Positions 13,291 through 25,900 of a stretch of DNA of 64,000 nt are shown in pieces. Source of the DNA: Alitta virens (Eukaryota; Annelida; Polychaeta; Phyllodocida; Nereididae); NCBI GenBank assembly GCA_932294295.1, contig OW028576.1:49680199-49744198 (forward strand), given 5' to 3'. The notes under the pieces were generated by a model that did not search any database, was not told the origin of the DNA, and saw only the letters and a program-made list of their open reading frames with translations. Position 1 is the stretch's first letter. Each line of letters starts with the position of its first letter. The position numbers and the translations under genes were made by a program.

Positions 13291-13490
13291 CATGAAAAAA
13301 AAGGTGGAGTTGTTTCTAGTTAAAATTATAATTAGTGCTTGATGAAGAGATAGCAGCACCATGGTCTTTGTTTTTCTTGAACTTAGGATTTTGATTCTCT
13401 GTGTGCACATGTGTGCGGTACTTCAAAATATCATATTATCATAATATGTGTAAATCACTTTGGCTCTATGATTAAAAAATATAGTGCAGA

Positions 13491-14316
13491 TAATAACATT
13501 TTGACCAAATAGGGAAATTTAAAACATACGGACATGTTTATAGAACAACATGACTTCAAATGAGCTTCATAACATATGAAAAATCATGACCGTCTTTTAG
13601 TATTTCCATCTCGCTTCAACATGCATTTGTGTAAGGACTCCATAATTTATCATTTCTTTTTAGAATTATTTTATGGACTCCATAATTTATCATTTCTTTT
13701 TACAATTTATTTTTGTTTCATTATGATTATATAAACCCTGACCCTCACCTAATATATAATATGGAAATCGATTTATTTTATAATAAGATATTTATAGACC
13801 CTGTGCAATAATTCAAGTGCATAATAAACAATGCATAGGACCTGTAAATATATCCATCTATCTTTTTATTTAATAATCTATGACCCATCTATGACCCATT
13901 CATGTTTACTCTCCATGGTTTGGTGTGGATTTGAGATAATCAATGAATTGACATAGTGAATTCCTTGCAATTCATTTGGGGATTTCAGTTAAATGAGTGC
14001 ATACTATAGATCACCATATATTTGCATATAGGTAATTGCTAATTTATGGCAGTGTGTGTTCAATCTCTCCCAGACCTTACATTTACCAAAGGAAACCATC
14101 AAAGGTCAAGGTTCATGTTCACCAGCATGACGTGCGTCATGATCACTCAATTTATAAAAAAAAAATCTTACTTTATGATATGGCCATGATAACACACTTT
14201 TTTGTAAGGTGCATTGATGTGCATTTCTAATATATTTGCTTGCCCTATATAAGAAAAAATGTTATTATTTATCGTTTCATCATTGAATTTTAAGTTAAGG
14301 TAGCTGTCAGTATTAT
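13491..14316. other. AT-rich intergenic stretch
   Basis: No gene is seen. A ~35-bp direct duplication (actccataatttatcatttctttttagaatt) sits near 13637-13710. The short open frames here lack codon structure or splice partners. Confidence 0.6.
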
Positions 14317-14324
14317 TAGCAGCT

Positions 14325-14590
14325 GGGCGGTCTAGTGGTAAGACGCTCGCCTGCTCCTCTGAAGGTCCCGGGTTCAATTCAACCTTTCATGAGCATCATC
14401 CCAGCAGCTGGATGTCGTTCGGATCAGACATTAAATTGACGGTCCCTTGCGCTCTGTGTCTATGCTGAGGCAACTAAAAGACCCCACCCGTGGGGTAAAT
14501 GTGTAACATAGGTAGACTCATCCTATCTCTCACCTCATCAGTCAACCCTCGATAGTGGCAATAACTTGCCTTAGAGGGCTGCACTTCCCA

Positions 14591-14622
<32 letters not shown>

Positions 14623-14625
14623 AGT
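14325..14625 (+). repeat. tRNA-derived SINE with TATC tail
   Basis: The tRNA-like head (gggcggtctagtggtaagac with box B ggttcaattc at about 14371) is followed by a ~210-bp body ending cttagagggctgcacttccc and then a (tatc)n tail at 14591-14623. A 5'-truncated relative sits at about 20436-20640. Further (tgtc)n and (tatc)n simple repeat continues to about 14680. Confidence 0.75.
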
Positions 14626-15679
14626 AGCCTTAATTACTCTGTATATCACTGTCTGTCTGTCTGTCTATCTGTCTATCGTGACTTTCACAGACTCCCACAA
14701 CCCATTGCTATGTTATGCATCATGTCACAAGATGTTTTCGAACTAATTTTATTTGCTCAATATACATTGAACAAATGCTTTTTGGCTTCCTATTTTACAA
14801 AGCAAACTTCCTAGTCTAATAAAAATGGAATTCCCAAAAAGAAGAGAGAAAATAAGTTTGGTTTGTCCTCTTAAACGATATATTACATGATGGCATGTCA
14901 TTATATCCATGGCAGACATCATGATGAGATGCTTAACAACATTTACTGTGGAACATTTGCTAAGATGTTTCTGTTCTATGTAATTCTCTAGTCTAGATAG
15001 TATATTCTATCCTGTTCTATTCTATGATCCGACAATATATTGAAATCAGCGCAAATTGTCAGCAATTAAGCCATTTTTTTCATTTATTCATTCATTCATT
15101 CATTCATTCATTCATCATAGGAGTAAAACTTCATAACAAAATGTTTCACAAAGGCTTGAGGATAACTATAGAATTATGCTATATAATATGGCCACAAAAA
15201 ACTAAGTATGAAAATAGCATAAGAATATATACAAATATGGGATTGACAGTTAACTAGAATTGCTCCTTCAGGACACCTAGCTAAAAAACGGCCCACATAG
15301 ACTGGTATCTATCTATAGATGATAATATTATGTCATTTTCCATTATATATTTTTTAATTTTACCTTCATTTTTTATTGTTTACTTGGTTCTCAAAAATCC
15401 ATGTACACATTTTACATCTGTGAATAAAGGTATCTTCCACAGTGAGCCAATCAGAATGCATCTTTGTCATCCAGCATGGTTGTATGTTGGATGGTTGAGG
15501 ATTATATTGGACAGTTGCCAATTTTTATGTAGCAGTGTATGTTGTACGAAGTGGAGAATACCAGACAAATTATATTGGCCTCTGCTTGGGCTTGGCCAAT
15601 ATAATTTCCTTCATCCGACAAAACACCATGTTAGACTCCCGTCCACTATTGTTATGTGTAAGAACAAATTAGATGGTGA
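14626..15679. other. Intergenic stretch with ATTC microsatellite and a hairpin
   Basis: A (cattcatt)n microsatellite occupies about 15079-15115. A 17-bp perfect-arm hairpin (aaattatattggcc paired with ggccaatataattt) lies at about 15567-15606. An open frame of 124 codons at 15330-15704 crosses this hairpin and has no recognisable domain. No supported gene. Confidence 0.5.
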
Positions 15680-16222
15680 TGTATGTGTATCAAAACAAAT
15701 GTAAATATTGATAAAGTTCAAAGAATTCAGAATTATGCTGCTAGAGTAATAACAAATCAATTTGATTCTGTCAATGTGTGTGGTATAGATATGTTAAACA
15801 AAGATTTCAATATTTTAATATACTTCTCATTTTTAAATCTATACATGGACTTGCTCCTCAATACCTTGTAATAATATTTTAATGGAAATTGAATCAATGT
15901 AACATTGCTTTACGTAATACAAGGTATTTTGACCTTGAATCTATAAAAAACATTTGAAAATATTTCGCAATCTAAAAACTTTGTATCCAAAGCTGGTAGA
16001 TTATGGAATGTTTTGCCTGCAGATTTAAAATCTGATAGTAATTTAAATATGTTTAAATTCAAACTTAAAAAATTGATCCTAAGTGGTGCTTTATGATTTT
16101 ATAACTTGCTCTTATTTTATATGTCTTTTATGTACATATTTATATATTTTTATGATCACCTTGAAAACCGCTTTGTCTGAATGGTGTTAACCTGTTTTTA
16201 AATATATTTGAATAAATAAATA
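15680..16222 (+). mobile_element. LINE 3' end (CR1/L2-like tail), decayed
   Basis: Conceptual translation gives the typical C-terminus that follows a non-LTR reverse transcriptase: NIDKVQRIQNYAARVITNQF at about 15707, then in other frames RNTRYFDLESIKN and AGRLWNVLPADLKS ending near 16097. Several frameshifts separate the pieces. A short 3' UTR ends in (aataaata)n at about 16208-16225. The reverse-transcriptase core and endonuclease are absent, so this is a 5'-truncated dead copy. Confidence 0.8.
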
Positions 16223-16870
16223 AATATATTATGACAATTATACTGTGTTTTGCAAGTCACATCGCTGATGGGCAAATACTGTTCAAATTCAAAAACTGAG
16301 GTCTTTTTTTTGCTTTTGTTTTTCAGTGGCTAGACCATGTAGTTGAATCTAAACTCTATTTAATATGATATCCTAAGTGCCAGGATTTGACCAAATGTAT
16401 AAAATTACACTCATTGTAATTTAATTAATTGAGCCGTTTGTATAGTTGGTGTTTTGTATAATAATTCTTTCTCATAAGATTTTGTAAATGCATTTTTCGT
16501 AGGTTACTCTAACCTTAATATTAGGCTAAATGATCGTCCTTCTTACGCAATGTTATATAATAGCATTGGTTTCATTTCGTATATATTGCTGCTATAACAG
16601 ACGATACTAATGTCATAAAAGAAATGAATGGAAATAATAGCTTAAATCTTACCCCATTTTGTCGATGTTATTGACTTATCTAAATGATTGTAAGTCACCT
16701 ACAAGTCACAGAATAGAATAGAGAGATGACACTGTGATCTTTTAGACTGGTCCATCTCTGATAAGATATTCAAGAGTCACTCAGCCCCACCTGGCGTACA
16801 ATAAGTAAATAGGGGGGGGGGGGGGGTTTCACTGCAGCACTGCAGTATGTGGGAAATGAAAAAGATTTTG
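16223..16870. other. Intergenic stretch with poly(G) run
   Basis: No coding signal. A run of about 16 G lies at about 16812-16827. Confidence 0.6.
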
Positions 16871-16889
16871 GAGTTCTTGTCAGTAAGAC

Positions 16890-17405
16890 CTCCCGTGCTA
16901 AATAAGGTCTGGTCTTGATAGTGAGGTGGTCATAATAGAGAGGTGGTCTTAATAATGAGGTTTTCTTAATGGTGAGGTGGTATTGATAGTGGGGTGGTCC
17001 TAGCAGTGAGGTGGCCTTAATAATGAGGTTTTCTTAATAGTGAGGTGGTATTAATAGTGGGGTGGTCCTAGCAGTGAGGTGGTCTTAATAATGAGGTTTT
17101 CTTAATGGTGAGGTGGTATTGATAGTGGGGTGGTCCTAGCAGTGAGGTGGTCTTAATAATGAGGTGGTATTAACAGTGAGGTGGTCTTAACAGTGTGAGG
17201 TGGTGGTATTAACAGTGAGGTGATCTTAACATTGAGGTGGTGGTCCTAACAGTGAGGTAGTACAGAGAGGTGGTCTTAACAGTGAAGTGGTGGTCCTAAC
17301 AGTGAGGTAGTACAGTGAGGTAGTATTAACAGTGAGGTGGTGGTCCTAACATAATATGAGGTGGTCTTAATAATGAGATAGTATTGATAGTGAGGTGGTC
17401 ATAGG
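16890..17405. repeat. GAGGTGGT minisatellite
   Basis: About 25 degenerate units of roughly 17-20 bp built on gtgaggtggtcttaataatg fill this stretch. Higher-order blocks of ~95 bp (for example 16955-17050 against 17050-17145) indicate expansion by multi-unit duplication. Relatives of the unit occur once each near 51693 (inverted) and at the window's right edge, near 63960. Confidence 0.9.
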
Positions 17406-18139
17406 TCTGCGCTGGGTTCCATCCGGTATGTCCAATGCTTCGTTTTTACATTTCTTCCGAAGTCAATGTGTTTTTTTGTGCTCATAAAAGTTGGATATTT
17501 TATGGGCAGAATTTCAAAAACTTGTAAAAGATATTAACGACTTGAAAGAAGTTTATTTTATTTTCATCATTGACTGAAAAAAAACACAAGACATCTCCAA
17601 ATTGACAACTAGAATTTTAATGCAATATTTTTTATGAGGATGTATATATGGGCGTACAAAGGAACAGCCATTTATTGTAATAATGCCTTTTATATTTGGT
17701 GTTTTCAGAATATCATCAAAAATTCCATACAGTAACTACATTGATATATATTTTTATTTTTTTGGATCTCTTATTCTTATTAGCATACATTTACAATCTA
17801 AATTTTTTATAGTCTTCATTTTTTTATGATTCCCATTTTTTCGTCCAATACATCGCATGTCTTTTTCTGGGTTATTTTACTCATTCTTTCTTATACTTAA
17901 ATGTTCGTTCACAATAGTAAAAGACTAACACAATTTCCAGATATATCATCCATGTATGAACATCATCTATACATTTATACAACTCGAAAATCAAAACCAA
18001 CAATTTGTCGGAAAACGTCAGCAGAACTCAGCTCATGTTTATGATTTTTTGAATAATAACAAACATTTATACCTAGAATTGCACAACATTATATATTTCA
18101 GAAAATGATCAAAGTATGTGTGATAAAAATAGTTGGAAT
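17406..18139. other. AT-rich intergenic stretch, nothing recognised
   Basis: No open frame, repeat or inverted structure that I can support. Confidence 0.5.
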
Positions 18140-18149
18140 GCTACCAGTT

Positions 18150-18735
18150 GTGACTGATCAGACACTGTGGGTCATCACCTCACAACCCAGCGACGACCTA
18201 ATTATGTACATGTTTTGCTTGTTTACTAATCCAAAGTAAATTAATCAATTTATCTCATAGTCTATATAGGCTGGCTTATGGTATTAAAGGTCTAACAACA
18301 ACAATAAAATTCAAGAATAATTAGATGTTCGTGTGCTGATTTCACTCAATTCTTGTGCTGGCAAGCAGTCAATTCGGAAAAATTTCTAAACTCAAAGAAT
18401 ATGAATCCATTTATCTTGTATTTTTAAGAGGAGATTTCTTAATTCTACATGGCCAATTGTGCCACACGCATTTTCCATGCGTTTGGATAAATGCATGGAA
18501 AACGCATGGTTTTTGCCTCATTATAATAAGCTAAAAACCATGCGTTTTCCATGCGTTTATCCTTCTCATGGAAAACGCACTTGGCACATTTGGCCATGTG
18601 TGCTCAGCCTATCGGCTACATAGTTTAACCAATCATTTTGTTTAACTAGGTAAACAAACAAAGAATGTCCATAATTAGGTCGCTGGGCTGTGAGGTGACG
18701 ACACACTGTGTGGATGTTGGGGTGGTTGAATTAAA
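18150..18735. mobile_element. Older non-autonomous DNA element with inverted termini
   Basis: Left 18155-18240 (tcacctcacaacccagcgac, cctaattatgtacatg, gcttgtttac) matches the reverse complement of 18650-18715 (tcacctcacagcccagcgac, cctaattatggacatt, gtttgtttac). The arms are about 70 bp or longer and diverged. The interior holds the younger MITE at 18448-18598. A short interior segment (ataggctggcttatgg, about 18267) recurs at 56957 beside a LINE. Confidence 0.65.
18448..18598. mobile_element. Palindromic MITE, CATGGCCA family, copy 2
   Basis: About 151 bp and almost identical to the copy at 12841, with the same arms and centre. It is preceded by TA and followed by TG. It is nested in the older inverted-repeat element at 18150-18735. 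Confidence 0.85.
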
Positions 18736-18739
18736 GACC

Positions 18740-19764
18740 AATGCGGGTATCATCTGCGCCACGCTGTGTAAACACAAGTACACCCTCTTGTGAGAATTAC
18801 GAAAAACGCCGTTTTGTCCACAGATGGCATTCCAGTCGCCTCTGCTGTTTTCTGTTATTTTGGGGGGTTAAAAGTTCCAGAACTAGCACATATAGTCTAC
18901 TTTTTATGTTTTATTTATGAAAATAAGTGTTATACCCAGTAAAAATGTCCCGTATATCATTTATATGCAAGAACTAACCATCAAATCAATTTTGATTTTA
19001 CCACCAGGGGGCCAGATTCAGTGAAACTGTTAATTCAGAAAATTTGATTCTCTTAAACTGTTGGGACTCTAACAAAACCATTAAAAAAATTGGTAAATGC
19101 ATCACCACTATGTCTCTAGCCACTTATGATATTATCATGCCCCTTCCCCATGTATTTCACCAAAATGTATGCTACTGAAGTGTTTGGGACTTTTTAGAAG
19201 TGGGGGTGAGACATACATTCAATGTCATACAGCTTCATTTTATTGATGGTGGCTTATACTTTTTTTTCTCTTGAAAGATTTTTGAGATAACTTAAAGTAG
19301 TATTCACACAATAGTGGTAAAAAATCAGTGGTGAAAATGCATTTAAACCCATTCTTATGCTTGGAAACAGATCATTTTCAATTTTCTCATTGAATTAAAA
19401 TGCAATTGGCATTTTTCAGACAAATCTTTTAAAACTATGGTGACCCTCCATTTTTCTTTCGTTTTTTTTAACAAGAACACTTGCTTTAACTTTGTACAAA
19501 ATTTCATGGCATTCTCAGTGTCAGAACTGAATACCCACATTTGTCTCTAACACTCATTGCACAACTATAACAATGATAAAATTTAATGTTACTCCAAAAT
19601 CTGAGTGTTCAATAACCAAAGTCTGAACTCAATGCTTTAAGAAATGAGAGCAAATGAGGAGGAAACATTCCTCGATTTTGTTATTTTAATAAATTATGAA
19701 ATGAACTATGATTGGCTTAGAGATGAACCGTTGGCACCCAGTATGCTACTAATTATTAACTGAA
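18740..19764. other. Downstream flank of the GGT gene, no gene seen
   Basis: AT-rich sequence without supported coding regions. The part next to 19765 may belong to the GGT 3' untranslated region. Confidence 0.5.
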
Positions 19765-19770
19765 TTTATT
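19765..19770 (-). promoter_or_regulatory. Poly(A) signal of the GGT gene
   Basis: On the minus strand AATAAA lies about 30 nt after the TGA stop at 19801-19803. It is the first such hexamer and would give a very short 3' untranslated region. Confidence 0.5.
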
Positions 19771-19800
19771 AAATCAATAAATTACATTCAATACACGGTA

Positions 19801-19974
19801 TCAATATCCATCAGGCACCCCTCCCTTTCTGCCATCAGCCACAGCTTCAATGCAATACATGTCCAAACAGTCCGGATGAAATTCATCACAATCGTTACGG
19901 ATGCTTCCGATCACTGCTATACTGCCGTATTCATTCACCTCATGGCCCTTTGCCGCTAGTTCACTCACTAGTTC
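19801..19974 (-). CDS. GGT: GGT exon 11 (last)
   Basis: Encodes ELVSELAAKGHEVNEY, CLDMYCIEAVADGRKGG and the terminal VPDGY before TGA. The D-x-R-x-G-G-x-P-x-G-Y tail is diagnostic for gamma-glutamyltransferases. Acceptor aatttccag. It joins the downstream, shifted frame of exon 10 in phase 0. Confidence 0.92.
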   Translation of the reverse strand, partial: ELVSELAAKGHEVNEYGSIAVIGSIRNDCDEFHPDCLDMYCIEAVADGRKGGVPDGY

Positions 19975-22900
19975 CTGGAAATTCAAACGAACGGCCAACA
20001 ATGAATGACATTTTTCAGACTTTTTTTAGACTTCAAAAAACATGAAATGACAGCTGAACCCTTCACGTGATATTGATGGTTTCCACGAAGAATATGAAGA
20101 ATGAATACCCTGCTTCAATTCGAGGCCAGCTTGATTTTGTCTCCACTACTCTACATTAAAATGTTAAAGATTTATTCTGGTTATCTTAGAGTGAGACAAA
20201 TTAGAGTACTCAGGTCTATAGAGAAGTGAGACAGCAACCAAATGAGTGAGACACACTCTGAATGAGTGAGACACACTCTGAATGAGTGAGACACACTCTG
20301 AATGAGTGAGACACACTCTGAATGAGTGAGACACACTCTGAATGAGTGAGACACACTCTGAATGAGTGAGACTGGGCACGTCTGCAAAACTTCTCATGGC
20401 CATCTAAATTTGTGCATAGATATAACAATCCCAGGCCCGGCAACCTTTCATGAGCATCATCCCAGCTGGATGTGTTTTGGATGAGACTTTAAATTGGCGG
20501 TCCCTTGCACTCAGTGTCTATGCTGAGGCAAGTAAAAGATCCCACATGGGTGGACTCCTCCTCTTTCTCACCTCATCAATCAACCGTCGATAACGGCAAG
20601 AACTTACCTTAGAGGGCTGCACTTCACATATCTATCCCTCGCCACGGGGCGATGCCTGCTGTTGGTAGGTGAAACACACACACACATATAGCTACACATC
20701 TAGGTACAATTTACTCACTGGATCATTAGTTCTCTCATAATCCACACTTGGTGCAAGAGTTGGTGATGTAATCTGGGGTTATCTGTTGCATTGAGCAAAT
20801 CGTATCCAAGCCAAAGGGAGTTGATTGCCACCTGAAGGACAACATCCATTATTTAGTTGTCTCTATCATATGGTTCCATGGGGAAATTAAAATGTTCTTA
20901 ATGGGAAAGATTAATTCATTTAAATCTAGACTCTTTGGAAATAAGAAGAATCAAATCTGACTTGATATTGTTCTGCAAGATAATCTCAAATATCACTTGT
21001 ATTAACACAGATAATATCGTGGCCATAATCGGCATCGGTTCGCTAATTATATCAGAACAGAAAAAAGAAAATTATATAGAAGTAAGAGATTAACCAACAA
21101 TTGGAACAATTTGAATCAAAATATTGTAAATAGCACTTCTGTACAAGCATTCAAGTGAAAGTTGAAAACGATCCAATATATTTGTAGGGGGAGTACTTAT
21201 GTACCTGAACCTTCCCCCCCCCAAGATTCCCCCCCCCCGCAGATGTGTTTTTATTGTAACATGCTTTTAGTATAAATAAAATATCATATTATAAAAATGT
21301 TATTATTATTATGAAGAAAATACACCAGAAAATATCGATGTACAACAAGGCCGCAAGCCAAGATGGGCATGACATTCTCACATCACTTTCTTGAGATGTT
21401 GCAACTGGAGCATGGCTTGTGCGGAACAACTAACTATGTATGCCATGGTACAAATATACGTGTACAATAATGTTAAATTGCACTGGTCAGTTGTACAAGA
21501 TACTTAAAATTAATTGTGACACATCTAAAAGTAGAAAAACCAAGTAATTCACAGAGACTCATGACATTAGTGATCATAGATTAACTGATGCATTTGACAT
21601 TTAACCTTGAAAACTGTTCTTCTGTGCATATTACAATAGAAATGATGAGATAGTTTAGCGGTACAAACAAAGGCTATAAACTACAAAACCACCGATGTAT
21701 TTCACAAGGCACCTACTGCGGCAATTTGTGTCGTTATCCTCGTTCCGCCAGATCCGCCGATGACGAGTTTAGGATTTCCATCAGATGTCATGAAAATGGC
21801 AGGTGCCATTGAAGACATCGGTCGTTTCCCTGGTTCAATGAAGTTGGAGGGAGATGCAGGAACACTGAATGCATTGTCCTTCCCTGGGGTGGAGAAGTCG
21901 TCCATCTCATTGTTAAATATGATGCCCGTTTTGTTGCCTTTCACCTTCGACCCAAAACTGCATGGCAATGAACAAACTGAACCAGTTACTTTGTTTCTTC
22001 TTAAATGTGTATTTTCAAAAGAGTTATCAGTAACTGTGCCTAACCATTGTTTAATGATGTCATCCAAATGTGATGTCATCAACTGCACTCAATGACCTCA
22101 TTGTACGCTGTTTATGTTCCCTGGTTACATCATTAAGCAATGGTTTTAGGTGCAGTTACTCATAGCTCCCTCTGTTGGTAAAAACTAGCTCATCACAGAG
22201 ACACATGAATCAGTTCATCCTATTAAATTTGCTGCATGATGCATGAAAGAAACACAAGATGTTTCTTTTTAAAATTATGAGCCAAAGATGTATGTTCAGA
22301 TATGAGATGCAAGTGGGCTTGTAATAATTTGATTTTTTTTTTCTTTTCTTTAGTTAAACCTCACTGTGTGTATGATAAATAAACTTTTAAGACCATATCA
22401 TAGGAATGCACAGCAAATATATCAAAATGTGCTACACTGTCAACAGGTTATGGCGGGTTTGGGTAGGTTGAAGTTAACATTTTAGCCTATAATCTATAAG
22501 GTCATTATAATGTCTGACTATGATATGGATATATAAATATGGCTAGTTTGCGAAAATGAGAATATAGGAAGGCTGTACTAATGACTGAGAGAGTTTTCTC
22601 AATTTTTTAGCAAGATTTGAAGCAAAAAATGTACAACCAATGACTCTGTCAGACAATAAGACAGAAAAATCACTTCCAACAACGACAGACAAATAACTCA
22701 CAACACAGACAGAAATATCACAACAGAGACATACAAATCACACAAATACAGACCAATAACTCAAAACAAATACCGACTAAATCAAAACAAAGACAGATAA
22801 ATCACTCACAAAAAAACCCCTAGATAAATCACTCACAGTAAAGACAGACACATCACTTATAAAAAAGACAGACATATCTCTCACAAGAACTACAGACAAA

Positions 22901-25900
22901 TCACTTCTAACAAACACAGACAAATCACTCACAACAAAGAAAGACAAATCACTCATTACAAAGACAGAAAAATCACTTTCAACAAAGACAGACACATCAC
23001 TCAAAGTAAAGACAGACAAATAATTCACAACAAAGACAGACACATCACTCAAAGCAAAGAAAGACAAATAACTCACTACAGAGACGGACAAATCACTCAC
23101 AACAGATTGATGGTAGATGTCAAAGCCACAGCATTTCCATATTGATCCAACACACTGACATGAGCAGTTCCATGATCCGTGAATCCCTCAAATTCTGGTT
23201 CATAATAAGAAACATTGAATGTTTGATTGTCGCTGATTCGGCTTCTGATGTAGTTTGCATAATCCTCCGATGTCATGTTTTTAACCAACTGAAATTTTTC
23301 AAATATTCTTAGTGTAAACTGTAATGATTGTTCTGGAATGAACGCAGCTACCTACCACTCTGCATGTATTTTACTAATTGCAATTTGATTGACTTTCATG
23401 GCGCACAGTTCATATCACGGTAAACACCTACTTCTTTGACATCCCAATAATCTTCATCTCCTAAAGCCGATCTTTTGGCATAAGCAAACTTGAAAGCTTC
23501 CACTATTCTGTGTGACACAAGTCCAAAGTCATCCACATCTGGGGGACTGAAGTTATACCCTGCAGAAGAAACTGGAATTAAAAAATACCCGGGTTCCGGT
23601 TGTGGGAACTTGGGGATGAAACCCCCTATTTGCGATCAAGAGGAGACCCAGATAGCATGTCACATCGGCTAGACATTGGGCTGATGTGGGCAAGGTCAGA
23701 CCAGCATCGGGCATGACATAGCATGTTCTTTGATAGGTGGCACCGCTTTCCATGGCAATATGTTAACCCAAACGATGGTAATAATGTTACGAAAAGTCTT
23801 AAAAGTCCCCAGACCCATCTTAAATTGATGAAGGTTGCTCGTTTTTCCAAAAGTTGTGTACTTTCTAACATTTCCAAGAACCGATCCAAAAATTTAAAGA
23901 AAAGCTTAAAGCAATCATATAATCTGAATAAACTACTACTACCACAACTTACAGTATGTGAACATGGATCACACTGATGGGACTTCTAGCAATCTAATGA
24001 TACTCTGCTCTATGTACAATGGTACAGTAAATTCCATTCCTAGTATGATGGGAAAATAATAGCAAGTGTGTACATCATGGTTCTACATTTTATTCCATCT
24101 CTGACCACTTAAAAAACCTGAAGGAACGCTGTATACCCTCTAATAATCTATCAATCAGCTTGGCTAATAACTTACCATCTAGGATCTGCATGATGTGCTG
24201 CAGGACAACCCCACTGGATGGTGGTGGGACGCTGTACAATGAGTACCCTCCATTACGAAGCTCGATTTTTGTAGCATCTTTGAAGCTTGAGTTGTAGTTC
24301 ATCAAGTCCTCTTCTGTGATAATTCCCTCTGCAATAGATTCAGCCTTCCAATGATCAATCTGCCTAGCTAATCATCCAGGATTCAGGAATTAGCAACACT
24401 ATCATGGTTGAGGAAAGGAAAAACTAACATGCCAGGTGACATCTAATGTGGAATTGATGCAGACCCATTATCTAAGCCTGAGATGGTCTTTGATATGATT
24501 TCAGCATTCAAGTAATTTCATGTTTGCAGCTTTATGTGTTAAATACCAACACAATTAAGACTATTTGGTACAAAATTAGCTTTTACCTTCCAATATAATA
24601 TTCACCTTTTGGTTTTTAGTTCAGATTACAATACAGACAAGCCCAATAACTGTAACAGCACATAATTTCTGTTGAATCTTGGATTTGTTAAAAATTTAAA
24701 TCTCAGTGCTTTGATCTTTCATTCATTTCTTTGGATAACAAAAAATCCATACCAGCATCTGCAATGTCTTGTACAATGTCCCTTGCAAGTGACCCATTGT
24801 AGAAAGTGAACGGATCGAGGGCAATGCGTTCCATTGTCATGGCTAAAGTCACGTCTTTAATTATATCTCCTTCCTCAACCACCTCGCCGTCCTGAACAAA
24901 AACCTGGCTGTGGTAATAAAATTATAACATTGTGACTATTATAGAGACCATCATCCTCATTTTGCTGTTAACACTGTGACTGTTTTACAGCTCATCCTCC
25001 TCAGTGACCCAACCCAGAAGCATGTGAACACTCATTGGACCCAAAAACATGCAGATGCATAATTGCGGCATAAACTGTTTCTGGAGTTGTATTGCACTGT
25101 GGGCTTCTGATTTTACACCCGATTGAACACATGACACGACTCTCATGTATAGAGACTGTAGTTTGCTACCTCTAGAAGATGCCTCTATCTAGTGGTGAAG
25201 GTTCAATCCCTTCCCTCTCCCTTCCCTCTCCCTTCCCTCTCCCTTCTCTATTCCGTCCCTTCCCTATCACTACTGCCCTCATAGAAGCTATCGACAGCAA
25301 CTGTTAGGGAAACTACTGGGATTCTGTAAAACAGGATCTCATGTGTCAGTTCTTCCATCAGGGATATCCAGACTGTACTCCTGTCAAACTATGTTACTAA
25401 GAACCTTCGTATCACACAATTGCTGGATGTTGAAGTATCAACTATTGTTAGTTTTTGTAAAAAGGCCTGTAAAATCTTACCAGAAAAATAATTTTTGCAT
25501 GCTGGATTCACTTAAAAATCTTTTTTCAAGTAAGCATTTTATAACAAGTCTCTTGATAAGGTCATTTTAGTCTACTTATTCTTAAAGGTTTCATTGCCAT
25601 TGCACAGCTAATGGGATACTTTTTAGCCAACATGTGGAGCTCCATGTCGGTCCTTATTATGCATTCAATTGTATGATGATGTCATCAAACAAAGGTTTTG
25701 GGACTGGCATATAGCTCCCCCTAATGACCTGAAAGTATACCATTGTTTTATTTCATTTATACTGTTATTCCTCATTGTGTGCCTGTAGGTTCTCAAAAAT
25801 TTATAAATAAATATAAAAGATTCTCCGCCATGTAATATAGTAACTAAAAAAACCAACGCCCTAACCTTAAATTAATTTTTAACTAAATAGTTGCTATAGT

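Larger units (their letters stand above)
7520..13490. repeat. Segmental duplication, copy 2
   Basis: This is the partner of the block at 430-6345. Copy 2 has its own insertions: a 73-bp tandem array (7977-8318), an LTR-like stretch (about 8700-9400) and a 151-bp palindromic MITE (12841-12991) inside a longer segment absent from copy 1. The near-identity of 11735-13488 to 4850-6340, against weak similarity elsewhere, suggests later gene conversion or a younger secondary duplication. Confidence 0.75.

Noticed and set aside
15330..15704. 124-codon plus frame
   Set aside because: It crosses a hairpin and simple sequence, and lacks any family resemblance or splice support.
20164..20443. Three overlapping minus frames with SFRVCLTHSECVSLIQ
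   Set aside because: They are one 20-bp minisatellite read in its three frames.
21217..21238. Poly(C)/poly(G) runs as regulatory G-quadruplexes (also 16812 and 52541)
   Set aside because: Simple homopolymers with no positional link to a promoter or exon; no support for function.
21760..22095. 111-codon plus-strand frame
   Set aside because: Antisense shadow of GGT exon 9.
22777..23100. 107-codon minus frame rich in SDLSVFV
   Set aside because: It is the 24-bp intron minisatellite read in frame; GGT intron 8 is spliced out here.
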